Origin: Pedobacter sp. MR2016-24
Lineage (GTDB): Bacteria > Bacteroidota > Bacteroidia > Sphingobacteriales > Sphingobacteriaceae
Direction: 5' to 3'
Assembly: GCF_026239655.1 (NCBI RefSeq)
Contig: NZ_JAPIVO010000001.1
Location: 868,001 to 932,000, forward strand
DNA length: 64,000 bases
Shown here: positions 51,906-60,830 of the stretch, one piece after another
Layout of the letters: each line of letters opens with the position of its first letter
Position numbering within the stretch: the first letter of the stretch is position 1
Translations under genes and position numbers: made by a program
Notes under the pieces: generated by a model
Seen by the model: the letters and a program-made list of their open reading frames with translations, nothing else
Database searches by the model: none
What the model was told of the DNA's origin: nothing

Positions 51906-54578
51906 ATGGTTAAGTTTTTGAAAATTCCTATACATTCTTTCTGCTGCATCATCCTGTTATGTGCGCTGATACTGAGTTGTTCGGTCGCCCGTGCCCAGAA
52001 CCAACGCAGACTTAACGGACTAGTGCTTGACTCTCTTAAGCAGGCAGTTCCGGGTGCCGATGTATATCTCATCGCAGATAAAGATACCCTTAACACCATC
52101 ACAGATAATAATGGTAAATTTTCATTTGCCGGTTTTGGGGCGAGCCGGATTTCCTTACTGATCATGAGCGTAGGTTTCCGTCCTTATAACAAATCGTTTA
52201 GCTACAAAACAGATCAATTTGTTATGGTTCTTGATCCTATTTCACTGGTGCCTGAGTCAAAGCTGCTAAATGAGGTGGTTATCAGTAATAAAGATCTTCC
52301 TATAAGGATAAAAAAAGATACCATAGAATATAATGCCTCTTTTTATCAGACTGCTGAGAATGACAGGGTAGAGGATCTGCTGAGGCTATTGCCGGGAGTA
52401 GAAATTGATGCGGCTGGAAATGTGACCACTATGGGTAAGCCACTGCTGAAACTAAGAGTAAATGGAGAGGATTTTTTTACCAGTAGCGTGAAAGATTTTA
52501 TGAACCAGCTTCCTGCAAATGTGATTGACAAGCTGCAGATCATTAACGATTACGGTGATGAGGCCAACTTTACAGGAATTAAAAACGGTGAACCTCAGAA
52601 AATGCTGAATCTGGTAACAAAGGAGGGGCAGAATAAAGGAACGTTCGGAAATATTGCATCAAGTGGCGGAACAAATGACCGTTATGGTCTGGCCCTCAAT
52701 GGAAACCTATGGCAGGACAGTAAGCAAGTAGGTGTAAATGCCAGCTCCAACAATACCAACAATGAAGCGGGAATCAATACTACGGCTACTACAGGGATCA
52801 GTTATAGAGATAAATTGGCAAACGGCCTTACTGCAAGTGCGGGATATAGTTATGCCTATAATAAGAATTTATCCAGGCAGCTTAATTTTATTGAAACCAT
52901 CAATCCCCGGGGGGGCACTATCTTTAACAGATCTGAGTCTGCCAGTAATGCTGAGGACAACAACCATAATATCAATTTTAATGTTCAGTCCATTGCCAGC
53001 AAAAGCTATTTTCAGGCTTCACTCACCGGATCAATGTCCAACCGTAACCGTGATGGAAATGTTTTGTCCAGTCAGACAGGTTTAATTTTTCAGGATCTTA
53101 ACAGTAATAATTCTGCGAATTCAGAAGTGCCTAATATCAATGGCAATTTTGTCTGGGCCCGTAGTATGGAAAAACCCGGCAGGAGCATGTCGGCCGGAAT
53201 TGATCTGACCAGTGGTATCAACCAGGTGAATGAAGATCTTCGTAATCAGATTACCAATTATAATATAGATAATGACCTTTCACCTGAAATTCTTTCCGTG
53301 AACAGACTGGTGGAGACAGAAAACAGGACGAACAGCATGACTGCGGATTTCAGGTACAGTGAACCAATAGGAGCAAGTCAGGATTCAGCGATCAAAAAAA
53401 ATATAGATTTTTCTTATTTTTTCTCCCTTAACAATACCAGAAACAGTTTTAATACCAGGGCATTTGACGATCAGGGTAACGTAAATCTTGTGGATTCCTT
53501 AAGTTCTCTTTATTCCTCTTCCTTTATTTTGCAGCGATTTGCTGTCAGTTACAGATATCAGTCTGCCCGCTTAAATTATAGTCTTGGGATCACAGCACAA
53601 CCAAGTCAGCTTACCGGGCAATACAGAGGCAATGAAACCAGGATTAATCATACAGAACTTAATTTGTCGCCCATCATCAACCTGAGTTATAATATATCCG
53701 ACTGGGAAAATCTGTCTTTCGTTTACACCGGGAGTAATACTGCACCAGATTTCTATCAGTTGCAACCCGTACCAAATATCAGCAACCTGCAGAATGTAGT
53801 GATCGGTAATCCCAACCTTAAATCCAGTTTTACCCATTCAGGTAATTTGACCTATCAGCATACCAATGCGATCAATGGGTCAACTTTTCAACTGGGTCTG
53901 GCAGCATCTGTATTACGCGATCAGGTGGTCAGTAATGTGGTGTTAACGCAGGACACTTTAAAAAGTCTGGAAACCAGATTTGAGAATGCAAATGGCGCAT
54001 ATTCGCTGGGAAGTATGTATTCTTTTGCGGTTCCTTTTGCAAAGAATAAATTCAATGCAGAACTGCGCGGCACTTTTGATTACAACAACAGCATTTCCTT
54101 TGCGGAATACCTGTTAAATAAAAACAGGAGTATTGCTTTCTCACAATCTTTGAGGTTAAAAATGAATCTCCGTCGTCTTACAATGGGTGCAGCAGCAAGT
54201 TATAACTATAACAGCAACCGGTATTCTATTGCCTTGTTAAAATTGAGAAATGTAGAGACCTGGCAGTTTAACCTGAACAGTCGCGCCTTTTTTGGGAAAG
54301 GCTTCTCCGCGATACTGGATTTTTCCAAGAGAATAAACTCTGGTTATGCTTTATATGTATCGAATCCATTGCTGATCAATACCAGCATTGAAAAAACATT
54401 GTTTAAAAATAAGCAGGCTACACTTGCTTTGCATGCATATGACCTGCTGAATCAGGGTAATAATCTAACCAGAATAATAACTGATAACTCAATCACTGAT
54501 AGTAAGTTCAATCAAATTACCAGGTATTTTCTGGTTAGTTTTAATTATCGTTTACAGAACTTCGGTAAAAAAAAATAG
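51906..54578 (+). CDS. TonB-dependent-receptor-like outer-membrane protein
   Basis: The 890-residue protein has a signal peptide (to about residue 30, SVARA|Q), then a carboxypeptidase-regulatory-like domain (RRLNGLVLDSLKQAVPGADVYL to about residue 110). A plug region follows (VEDLLRLLPGVEIDAAGNVT, LKLRVNGEDFF, KLQIINDYGDEANFTGI), then a large beta-barrel ending YFLVSFNYRLQNFGKKK. This fits the outer_membrane beta-barrel (PF14905-type) relatives of TonB receptors. No SusD-like partner or TonB gene is adjacent, so the ligand is unknown and siderophore or peptide uptake are both possible. Its stop is 3 nt from that of ettA. Confidence 0.88.
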   Translation: MVKFLKIPIHSFCCIILLCALILSCSVARAQNQRRLNGLVLDSLKQAVPGADVYLIADKDTLNTITDNNGKFSFAGFGASRISLLIMSVGFRPYNKSFSYKTDQFVMVLDPISLVPESKLLNEVVISNKDLPIRIKKDTIEYNASFYQTAENDRVEDLLRLLPGVEIDAAGNVTTMGKPLLKLRVNGEDFFTSSVKDFMNQLPANVIDKLQIINDYGDEANFTGIKNGEPQKMLNLVTKEGQNKGTFGNIASSGGTNDRYGLALNGNLWQDSKQVGVNASSNNTNNEAGINTTATTGISYRDKLANGLTASAGYSYAYNKNLSRQLNFIETINPRGGTIFNRSESASNAEDNNHNINFNVQSIASKSYFQASLTGSMSNRNRDGNVLSSQTGLIFQDLNSNNSANSEVPNINGNFVWARSMEKPGRSMSAGIDLTSGINQVNEDLRNQITNYNIDNDLSPEILSVNRLVETENRTNSMTADFRYSEPIGASQDSAIKKNIDFSYFFSLNNTRNSFNTRAFDDQGNVNLVDSLSSLYSSSFILQRFAVSYRYQSARLNYSLGITAQPSQLTGQYRGNETRINHTELNLSPIINLSYNISDWENLSFVYTGSNTAPDFYQLQPVPNISNLQNVVIGNPNLKSSFTHSGNLTYQHTNAINGSTFQLGLAASVLRDQVVSNVVLTQDTLKSLETRFENANGAYSLGSMYSFAVPFAKNKFNAELRGTFDYNNSISFAEYLLNKNRSIAFSQSLRLKMNLRRLTMGAAASYNYNSNRYSIALLKLRNVETWQFNLNSRAFFGKGFSAILDFSKRINSGYALYVSNPLLINTSIEKTLFKNKQATLALHAYDLLNQGNNLTRIITDNSITDSKFNQITRYFLVSFNYRLQNFGKKK

Positions 54579-54581
54579 GAT

Positions 54582-56261
54582 TTAAACCAGTTTCTTGTAT
54601 TTAATTCTGTGTGGCGTTACATCTCCTAAACGTTTCTTGCGGTTTTCTTCGTAATCGCTGTAATTTCCTTCAAAGAAGTAAACCTGTGAATTTCCTTCAA
54701 ACGCAAGGATGTGTGTACAAATACGGTCCAGGAACCATCTATCGTGACTAATCACAACAGCACAGCCTCCAAAGTTTTCGAGGGCTTCTTCCAGTGCACG
54801 TAAGGTGTTCACATCAATATCATTCGTGGGCTCATCCAGTAATAAGACATTTGCTCCTTTTTTCAGCGTAATGGCTAAATGTACCCGGTTTCGCTCACCA
54901 CCAGAAAGTATGCCTACCTTTTTCTGCTGATCGCCACCATTGAAGTTAAATTTGGATACATAAGCTCTTCCGTTGGCAGTTTTATTACCCAGCTGGATAT
55001 TATCCAAACCGTCAGTGATATTTTCATATACTGTTTTCTCCGGATCAAGATCGTTGTGCATCTGGTCCACATAACCCAAAGCTACAGTTTCGCCGACCCT
55101 GAAAGTACCTTCATCAGGCGTTTCCTGTTCAGTAATCAAGCGGAATAAAGTAGTTTTTCCTGCACCATTTGGCCCAATAATACCTACTATCCCCGCCGGA
55201 GGTAAAGAAAAACTCAGGTTTTCGAATAATATCTTATTTCCATAAGACTTAGTTACATTATTCGCTTCAATCACAACATTTCCTAAGCGCGGACCAGCGG
55301 GAATAAATAACTCCAGCTTGTCTTCGCGTTCTCTGGAATCTTCCGATGCCAGTTTATCATAATTTGATAAACGTGCTTTAGATTTTGCATGCCTTGCTTT
55401 TGGTGCCATACGTACCCATTCCAGCTCACGTTCCAGCGTTTTCTGGCGTTTGCTTTCTGTTTTTTCTTCCTGTGACAGGCGTTTTGCTTTTTGGTCTAAC
55501 CATGAAGAATAATTTCCTTTCCATGGAATACCTTCCCCACGGTCAAGTTCCAGAATCCATCCGGCTACGTTATCCAGGAAGTATCTATCATGGGTTACTG
55601 CAATTACGGTACCTTTATATTCTTTAAGGAATTGCTCCAGCCAGTCGATGCTCTCTGCATCAAGGTGATTCGTTGGCTCATCAAGTAGTAATACATCCGG
55701 TTCCTGCAATAACAGCCGGCACATGGCTACACGGCGGCGTTCACCTCCGGATAACACACCGATTTTCGTTTCAGGATCCGGGCAGCGCAGGGCGTCCATT
55801 GCCCGTTCCAGTTTATTGTCCAGTTCCCAGGCGTTCACTGCATCAATTTTGTCCTGCAGTTCTCCCTGTTTTATCATCAGCTTATCCATCACATCGGCAT
55901 TTTCATAAACCTCAGGAAGGCCAAACTGCTCATTGATGGCTTCGTATTCTTTTAAGATTGCGGTAATTTCGGCAACACCTTCTTCTACAACTTCTCTTAC
56001 TGTTTTATTTTCATCTAATTCTGGCTCCTGAGCTAAATATCCAACAGTATATCCGGGAGAAAATACAACTTCACCCTGAAATGCTTTATCAATTCCGGCG
56101 ATAATCTTTAATACGGAAGATTTACCAGAGCCATTGAGTCCGATTACACCAATCTTTGCACCATAGAAAAAGGAAAGATATATGTTTTTTAGTACTTGTT
56201 TTTGAGGAGGATAAATCTTATTCACCCCCGCCATTGAAAAAATTATTTTTTCGTCAGCCAT
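54582..56261 (-). CDS. ettA: ABC-F translation factor EttA
   Basis: This 559-residue protein has two ABC domains and no membrane part. The first has Walker A GLNGSGKS and signature LSGGERRRVAMC with DVLLLDEPTNHLDAES. The second has GPNGAGKT, LSGGERNRVHLA, and LLLDEPTNDIDV. The linker (KAKRLSQEEKTESKRQKTLERELEWVRM) is typical of ABC-F proteins, and the N-terminus IIFSMAGVNKIYPPQKQVLKNI is that of EttA. EttA binds the ribosomal E site and gates early elongation by ATP/ADP ratio. Convergent with the TonB-like gene. Confidence 0.96.
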   Translation of the reverse strand: MADEKIIFSMAGVNKIYPPQKQVLKNIYLSFFYGAKIGVIGLNGSGKSSVLKIIAGIDKAFQGEVVFSPGYTVGYLAQEPELDENKTVREVVEEGVAEITAILKEYEAINEQFGLPEVYENADVMDKLMIKQGELQDKIDAVNAWELDNKLERAMDALRCPDPETKIGVLSGGERRRVAMCRLLLQEPDVLLLDEPTNHLDAESIDWLEQFLKEYKGTVIAVTHDRYFLDNVAGWILELDRGEGIPWKGNYSSWLDQKAKRLSQEEKTESKRQKTLERELEWVRMAPKARHAKSKARLSNYDKLASEDSREREDKLELFIPAGPRLGNVVIEANNVTKSYGNKILFENLSFSLPPAGIVGIIGPNGAGKTTLFRLITEQETPDEGTFRVGETVALGYVDQMHNDLDPEKTVYENITDGLDNIQLGNKTANGRAYVSKFNFNGGDQQKKVGILSGGERNRVHLAITLKKGANVLLLDEPTNDIDVNTLRALEEALENFGGCAVVISHDRWFLDRICTHILAFEGNSQVYFFEGNYSDYEENRKKRLGDVTPHRIKYKKLV

Positions 56262-56731
56262 AATTGGTTTTTGTATTTGCCTAAATCGCAGGATTGCGAA
56301 TCAAGCTTGATAAAATCAAATGATCCAGCTGTATGGCTGGAAAATATCAGCGCAAATATAAATAATCCCTATGTAGAAATCCAATTACGGCCTGCCATTT
56401 TAGTACTAAAATTAAACCTTTAGATACAAAATGACAGGTACATATTTGTTAAGAAATCATTACAAATTATCGACAATTGTATGTCTCCTGATGATGATAT
56501 TTATGTCAATGATTATTTAAATACTTATCAGGCTAGTTTTTAATAATTCGGGATCAATAAAATATTATTGGTATTCGTGTCAAAAGTTAGTAAGTTTAGT
56601 GAAATAACGTCAGCTGCTAAATCTTTGTAAGTCTATATGGCGTAATTGTTGATAAATTAAATCAGATTGGTAGCGCTTATTTATAAACAAATTGTATAGT
56701 TTAGGGCGTTCCCGTTTTAGAAAAGGTATAT
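56262..56731. other. 470-nt intergenic region between ettA and clpC
   Basis: This divergent region contains no ORF of note. On the minus strand it has TATATTTG (56353-56360) with TTG 21 nt upstream, the likely ettA promoter, and a perfect 12-nt palindrome ATCAAGCTTGAT at 56300-56311 in the ettA leader. For clpC, AATCTTTG near 56627 is one base off TAnnTTTG. I see no CIRCE heat-shock operator. Confidence 0.5.
56353..56360 (-). promoter_or_regulatory. -7 promoter box for ettA
   Basis: The minus strand reads TATATTTG, a full TAnnTTTG match, with TTG 21 nt upstream. The leader would be about 88 nt. Confidence 0.55.
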
Positions 56732-59260
56732 ATGGAAGCTAAATTTTCACCACAAGTAAAAGACGTGATTTCGTTTAGCAGGGAAGAAGCCCTGAGATTA
56801 GGTCACGATTACATAGGCGCTGAACATCTTTTGTTAGGTCTGATTCGCGAAGGCGATGGTATGGCCATCAAAATATTGAAATCACTGGGTGTTGATACAT
56901 CTAAATTACGTCGTTCAATCGAAGAAGCTGTAAGAGGTACTTCGAGTGTGACGGTTAATTTAGGCAATATCCCATTGACTAAGCAAGCCGAAAAAGTTTT
57001 AAAAATCACCTACCTTGAAGCTAAGATCTTCAAGAGCGATCTGATTGGTACAGAGCATTTGTTATTGTCTATTCTGCGTGATGATGACAATATTGCTTCT
57101 CAGATTTTATTACAATACAGCATTAACTACGAAGTTTTCAAACAGGAAGTAGAAGTAAATAAAAACGGTTTCAGAGATGAAACTCAGAACAGTGCTTCAA
57201 CTGGTGGTGATGACGATTATCGTGAAGAAGAGAGCTTCAGCAGCCCTAAGAAAGTTTCTGATATCAAATCTAAAACTCCTGTATTGGATAATTTCGGTAG
57301 AGATTTAACCAAAGCAGCGGAAGAAGGACGTCTTGATCCGATAGTTGGAAGAGAGAAAGAAATTGAACGTGTTTCCCAGATTTTATCCAGACGTAAAAAG
57401 AACAATCCGATATTGATAGGTGAGCCCGGTGTTGGTAAATCCGCAATTGCGGAAGGTTTGGCATTACGCATCGTTCAGCGTAAGGTATCGCGTGTTTTAT
57501 TCAATAAACGTGTAGTAACATTAGATCTTGCTTCTTTGGTTGCAGGTACTAAATATCGCGGACAGTTTGAGGAACGCATGAAAGCGGTAATGAACGAACT
57601 GGAAAAATCTACTGATGTGATTTTATTCATTGATGAGATCCATACTATTGTTGGTGCTGGTGGAGCTTCCGGCTCACTTGATGCATCGAACATGTTCAAA
57701 CCTGCATTGGCAAGAGGAGAAATACAATGTATAGGAGCAACTACTTTAGATGAGTATCGTCAGTATATCGAGAAAGATGGTGCATTAGACCGTCGTTTTC
57801 AGAAAGTGATGATCGAACCTGCTACGCCTGATGAGACTATCGAAATACTAAACCGTATTAAAGAGAAATATGAGGATCACCATGGTGTAACTTATACTGA
57901 TGAAGCGATCAATGCTTGTGTGGCATTAACTTCGAGGTATATTACCGACAGGTTCCTTCCTGATAAAGCGATTGATGCTTTGGATGAGGCTGGTTCAAGA
58001 GTGCATTTAACGAACATTCATGTTCCTGAAAACATCATTGATATCGAAAATAAAATTGAAGATATCAAAGTTGAAAAAAATAAAGTTGTTAAAAGTCAGA
58101 AGTATGAAGAGGCAGCGAAACTGAGAGATACAGAGAAAAATCTCTTAGAAGAACTGGAGCGCGCTAAAGCAGAGTGGGAAGCAGAAACCAAAACTAAACG
58201 TTATGTGGTATCTGAAGACAATGTAGCTGAAGTAGTTTCGATGATGACTGGTATTCCTTTACAGCGTGTTGGACAGACAGACAGTATTAAGTTACTGAAT
58301 ATGTACGAGACCGTGGCAGAGAAAATTATTGGTCAGGATGATGCCATTAAAAAACTGACTAAAGCTATCCAACGTACAAGAGCGGGCTTAAAAGATCCAA
58401 AAAAACCTATAGGTTCATTTATATTCTTAGGTCCTACAGGAGTTGGTAAAACAGAATTGGCCAAAGAATTAGCCAGATTCATGTTTGATAGTGATGATTC
58501 ACTGATTCAGATTGACATGTCTGAATACATGGAGAAATTTGCTGTATCACGTTTAGTGGGAGCGCCTCCGGGATATGTAGGTTATGAAGAAGGTGGTCAG
58601 TTAACTGAAAAAGTACGTCGTAAACCATATGCTGTAATTCTTTTGGATGAGATTGAAAAAGCTCACCCTGATGTATTCAATATATTACTGCAGGTTTTAG
58701 ATGAGGGACAACTGACTGATAGTTTAGGTCGTAAAGTTGATTTTAGAAATACAATCATTATCATGACCTCAAATATCGGTGCCCGTCAGCTGAAAGATTT
58801 TGGTCAGGGAGTAGGTTTCTCTACTGCAGCTAAAACTAATCAGGTTGATGCACATTCAAGAGGGGTGATTGAGAACGCATTGAAACGTGCTTTTGCACCT
58901 GAGTTCTTAAACCGTGTTGATGATGTTGTTGTATTCAATACCCTGGGTAAAGATGAGATCTTCAAAATTATTGATATAGAGTTGAAATCATTATTTGGCC
59001 GTGTACATAACTTAGGTTATGAGATCAAATTAACTGATGTAGCTAAAGAATTTATTGCTGATAAAGGTTTCGACAGTAACTTTGGTGCGCGTCCGTTGAA
59101 ACGTGCGATTCAAAAATATCTTGAAGATCCTATTGCTGAAGAAATCCTTAAAGGAGAAATCAATGATGGTGATACTTTAGAGATTGACTACAATAAAGAG
59201 ACAGATTTGATTGTTGTAGAGAATAATACTCCAGGTAAAAAGAAGAAAAGAGAAGCTTAG
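56732..59260 (+). CDS. clpC: ATP-dependent Clp protease ATPase ClpC
   Basis: The 842-residue AAA+ unfoldase has the double Clp N-domain (SREEALRLGHDYIGAEHLLLGL, then LTKQAEKVLKITYLEAKIF), a first ATPase with GEPGVGKS and FIDEIHT, and a central UVR/M-domain with KYEEAAKLRDTEKNLLEEL. The second ATPase has GPTGVGKT and LLDEIEKAHPDVFN, followed by a C-domain ending in a basic tail (PGKKKKREA). ClpC feeds proteins to ClpP for degradation. The short middle domain separates it from ClpB. It is followed by a terminator and an unusual structured region. Confidence 0.96.
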   Translation: MEAKFSPQVKDVISFSREEALRLGHDYIGAEHLLLGLIREGDGMAIKILKSLGVDTSKLRRSIEEAVRGTSSVTVNLGNIPLTKQAEKVLKITYLEAKIFKSDLIGTEHLLLSILRDDDNIASQILLQYSINYEVFKQEVEVNKNGFRDETQNSASTGGDDDYREEESFSSPKKVSDIKSKTPVLDNFGRDLTKAAEEGRLDPIVGREKEIERVSQILSRRKKNNPILIGEPGVGKSAIAEGLALRIVQRKVSRVLFNKRVVTLDLASLVAGTKYRGQFEERMKAVMNELEKSTDVILFIDEIHTIVGAGGASGSLDASNMFKPALARGEIQCIGATTLDEYRQYIEKDGALDRRFQKVMIEPATPDETIEILNRIKEKYEDHHGVTYTDEAINACVALTSRYITDRFLPDKAIDALDEAGSRVHLTNIHVPENIIDIENKIEDIKVEKNKVVKSQKYEEAAKLRDTEKNLLEELERAKAEWEAETKTKRYVVSEDNVAEVVSMMTGIPLQRVGQTDSIKLLNMYETVAEKIIGQDDAIKKLTKAIQRTRAGLKDPKKPIGSFIFLGPTGVGKTELAKELARFMFDSDDSLIQIDMSEYMEKFAVSRLVGAPPGYVGYEEGGQLTEKVRRKPYAVILLDEIEKAHPDVFNILLQVLDEGQLTDSLGRKVDFRNTIIIMTSNIGARQLKDFGQGVGFSTAAKTNQVDAHSRGVIENALKRAFAPEFLNRVDDVVVFNTLGKDEIFKIIDIELKSLFGRVHNLGYEIKLTDVAKEFIADKGFDSNFGARPLKRAIQKYLEDPIAEEILKGEINDGDTLEIDYNKETDLIVVENNTPGKKKKREA

Positions 59261-59284
59261 GTTTTATTTGCTTCGATATAATTT

Positions 59285-59312
59285 AAGGCTGCCTGCAAAG
59301 GTGGCCTTTTTT
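59285..59312 (+). terminator. Terminator of clpC
   Basis: Nine-pair stem with two G-T pairs (59285-59293 with 59300-59308), loop TGCAAA, T-run to 59312, 24 nt after the stop. The stem contains the octamer CTGCCTGC, which occurs again in IR1. Confidence 0.8.
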
Positions 59313-59322
59313 GGTTAAGATT

Positions 59323-59409
59323 AAAAAAAATAGCTTGTCATATTTTCACCTGCCTGCTTTTTGCGCTGCAAAAACCAGAAGGTCGAAAATATGACAAGCT
59401 ATTTTTTTT
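59323..59409. repeat. Long inverted repeat IR1 with structured loop
   Basis: The arms 59323-59347 and 59385-59409 are perfectly complementary over 25 nt (A8 and T8 at the base). The 37-nt loop (59348-59384) folds further: ACCT with AGGT, CTG with CAG, and TTTTTGC (59358-59364) with GCAAAAA (59368-59374) around GCT. With its T8 it could terminate transcription in both directions, but it is far larger than needed, since clpC already has a terminator. Confidence 0.9.
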
Positions 59410-59631
59410 AGATCCTGCAACCTTGGATAATGTACAAGGGATTCTGCAAACCTGTATGGTGTTTATAGATACGGAAAATATAGACGTTACTATTAGGGTA
59501 AAATGTAAGGTGTCTGATACTGTATGAATATATGGATGCATACATGATAGTATGCTTTTCGTGCAAACTGAAAATGATCTGATCGTCGCATATAGAACTA
59601 TGCGTGGTGGATAATCCCAAGATGATCTTAA

Positions 59632-59712
59632 GCTGGAAAGAACCTTTGTTTTGTGGCCTTCTAAATTTGCGCAGCAAATTCAGGCAGACACAAAACAAAG
59701 GTTCTTTCCAGC
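59632..59712. repeat. Long inverted repeat IR2 with a loop related to that of IR1
   Basis: The arms 59632-59655 and 59689-59712 are perfectly complementary over 24 nt and unrelated in sequence to the IR1 arms. The 33-nt loop contains GCCT/AGGC and AATTTGC/GCAAATT around a three-base tip. Read on the minus strand the loop has CTGCCTG, then the small hairpin, then AGAAGG, the same order as in IR1 on the plus strand. There is no T-run after it, so it is not a classical terminator. Confidence 0.9.
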
Positions 59713-59718
59713 CAGATT

Positions 59719-60771
59719 TCAGAACAAACTCATTTGGGAACCCGGAACAGCAAACAGCTTTGAATTTAATACTAGAGGCCTAATATTCAGCTGATTCAAT
59801 CTGCAATGCAGTTTAAATGTATCCCTGATCAGCTTAGCAATGTTGCCTCCCCCCATCATACGGTCTCCAAAGCGGCTGTCATTAACCGCCCCTCCGTGGC
59901 AGGACTGAATCGCATGCCATACTTTATCAAACCTATCCGGATAATTACTCCGCAACCAATCTTCAAATATCGAAGCCACTGCGCCATTCAATCGTACAAC
60001 TGTGTAGCCTGCACTTCTTGCACCGGCATCCGCTACAGCTTTCAGAATGTTCGGAATTTCATGATCACTTAATCCGGGAACCAGAGGTGCAACCATAACA
60101 CCAGTGGGTATTCCTGCCTTACTCAGTTCTTCTACCACTTTTAATCTCTGTTTTGCAGTTGCTGTTCTGGGTTCCATCTTCAAACGCAGGTCCTCGTTCA
60201 GGCTATTGATTGAGATGTAAACCATGCAAAGATCAAGTCTTGCCATTTCTTTTAAGATATCCAGGTCACGTAAGATTAATGCATTTTTCGTAATCATTCC
60301 AATTGGCTGTTTATATTCCAATGCGATTTCCAGGAGTTGCCGCGTAATTTTGTATTGCCGCTCTGCAGGTTGATAACAATCTGTATTGCCGGATAAGGAT
60401 ATGGTTGTGGCATCCCAGCCTTTGCGTTCCAGGAAATTCCTGAATAATGCAGGGGCATCTTTTTTGACTATAATTTTGCGTTCAAAATCCAGCCCCGCAC
60501 TAAAGCCCCAGTATTCGTGTGAATTTCTCGCATAACAGTAAGTGCAACCATGTTCACACCCCTGGTAGGGGTTAAGTGAGTAGTCCATTCCTACATCAGG
60601 ACTGGTAACCTTATTCACGACTGACTTTGATTTGCCAGTTATAAATGTAGTTTTTACATTCTCTACTTCCCAGTCATCGATCCCTTCGTCATGTTCCTGA
60701 ACGTAGGTATTTGCTGAAAATTTATTGTGCGGATTGAATTGGGCGCCTCTGCCCTTAAGATAGGTATCCAT
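59719..60771 (-). CDS. PA0069-family radical SAM protein (SPL-like)
   Basis: The 350-residue protein has the cluster motif YQGCEHGCTYCYARNSHEYW (CX3CX2C), then SLSGNTDCYQPAERQYKITR and PIGMITKNALILRDLDIL, the pattern of the PA0069/Rv2578c family, related to spore photoproduct lyase. The N-terminal KGRGAQFNPHNKF is also typical. The reaction is not established to my knowledge, though a DNA-repair link has been suggested from homology. Its gene ends 7 nt from IR2. Confidence 0.9.
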   Translation of the reverse strand: MDTYLKGRGAQFNPHNKFSANTYVQEHDEGIDDWEVENVKTTFITGKSKSVVNKVTSPDVGMDYSLNPYQGCEHGCTYCYARNSHEYWGFSAGLDFERKIIVKKDAPALFRNFLERKGWDATTISLSGNTDCYQPAERQYKITRQLLEIALEYKQPIGMITKNALILRDLDILKEMARLDLCMVYISINSLNEDLRLKMEPRTATAKQRLKVVEELSKAGIPTGVMVAPLVPGLSDHEIPNILKAVADAGARSAGYTVVRLNGAVASIFEDWLRSNYPDRFDKVWHAIQSCHGGAVNDSRFGDRMMGGGNIAKLIRDTFKLHCRLNQLNIRPLVLNSKLFAVPGSQMSLF

Positions 60772-60830
60772 AATTGTCCCGTTGATGCTCGTGTAAAATT
60801 ACTAAAAAAATTAGCAATACACAAAGGGAG

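Larger units (their letters stand above)
59261..59718. other. 458-nt structured non-coding region between convergent clpC and radical SAM genes
   Basis: No credible gene. The order is: clpC terminator (59285-59312), long hairpin IR1 (59323-59409), small perfect inverted repeats CCTTG/CAAGG (59421-59439), GCATAC/GTATGC (59538-59555), CGCATA/TATGCG (59587-59604) and AAGAT/ATCTT (59619-59629), then long hairpin IR2 (59632-59712), which stops 6 nt short of the radical SAM stop codon. The two open frames on the minus strand run through palindromes and have no protein-like composition. Confidence 0.8.

Noticed and set aside
56262-56731. CIRCE or other heat-shock operator before clpC
   Set aside because: No TTAGCACTC-type inverted repeat is present; the nearest palindrome lies in the ettA leader.
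59338-59698. Two open frames on the minus strand in the clpC-radical SAM gap
   Set aside because: They run through the hairpin arms, have cysteine- and histidine-rich random composition, no signal or motif, and no promoter; they are by-products of the palindromes.
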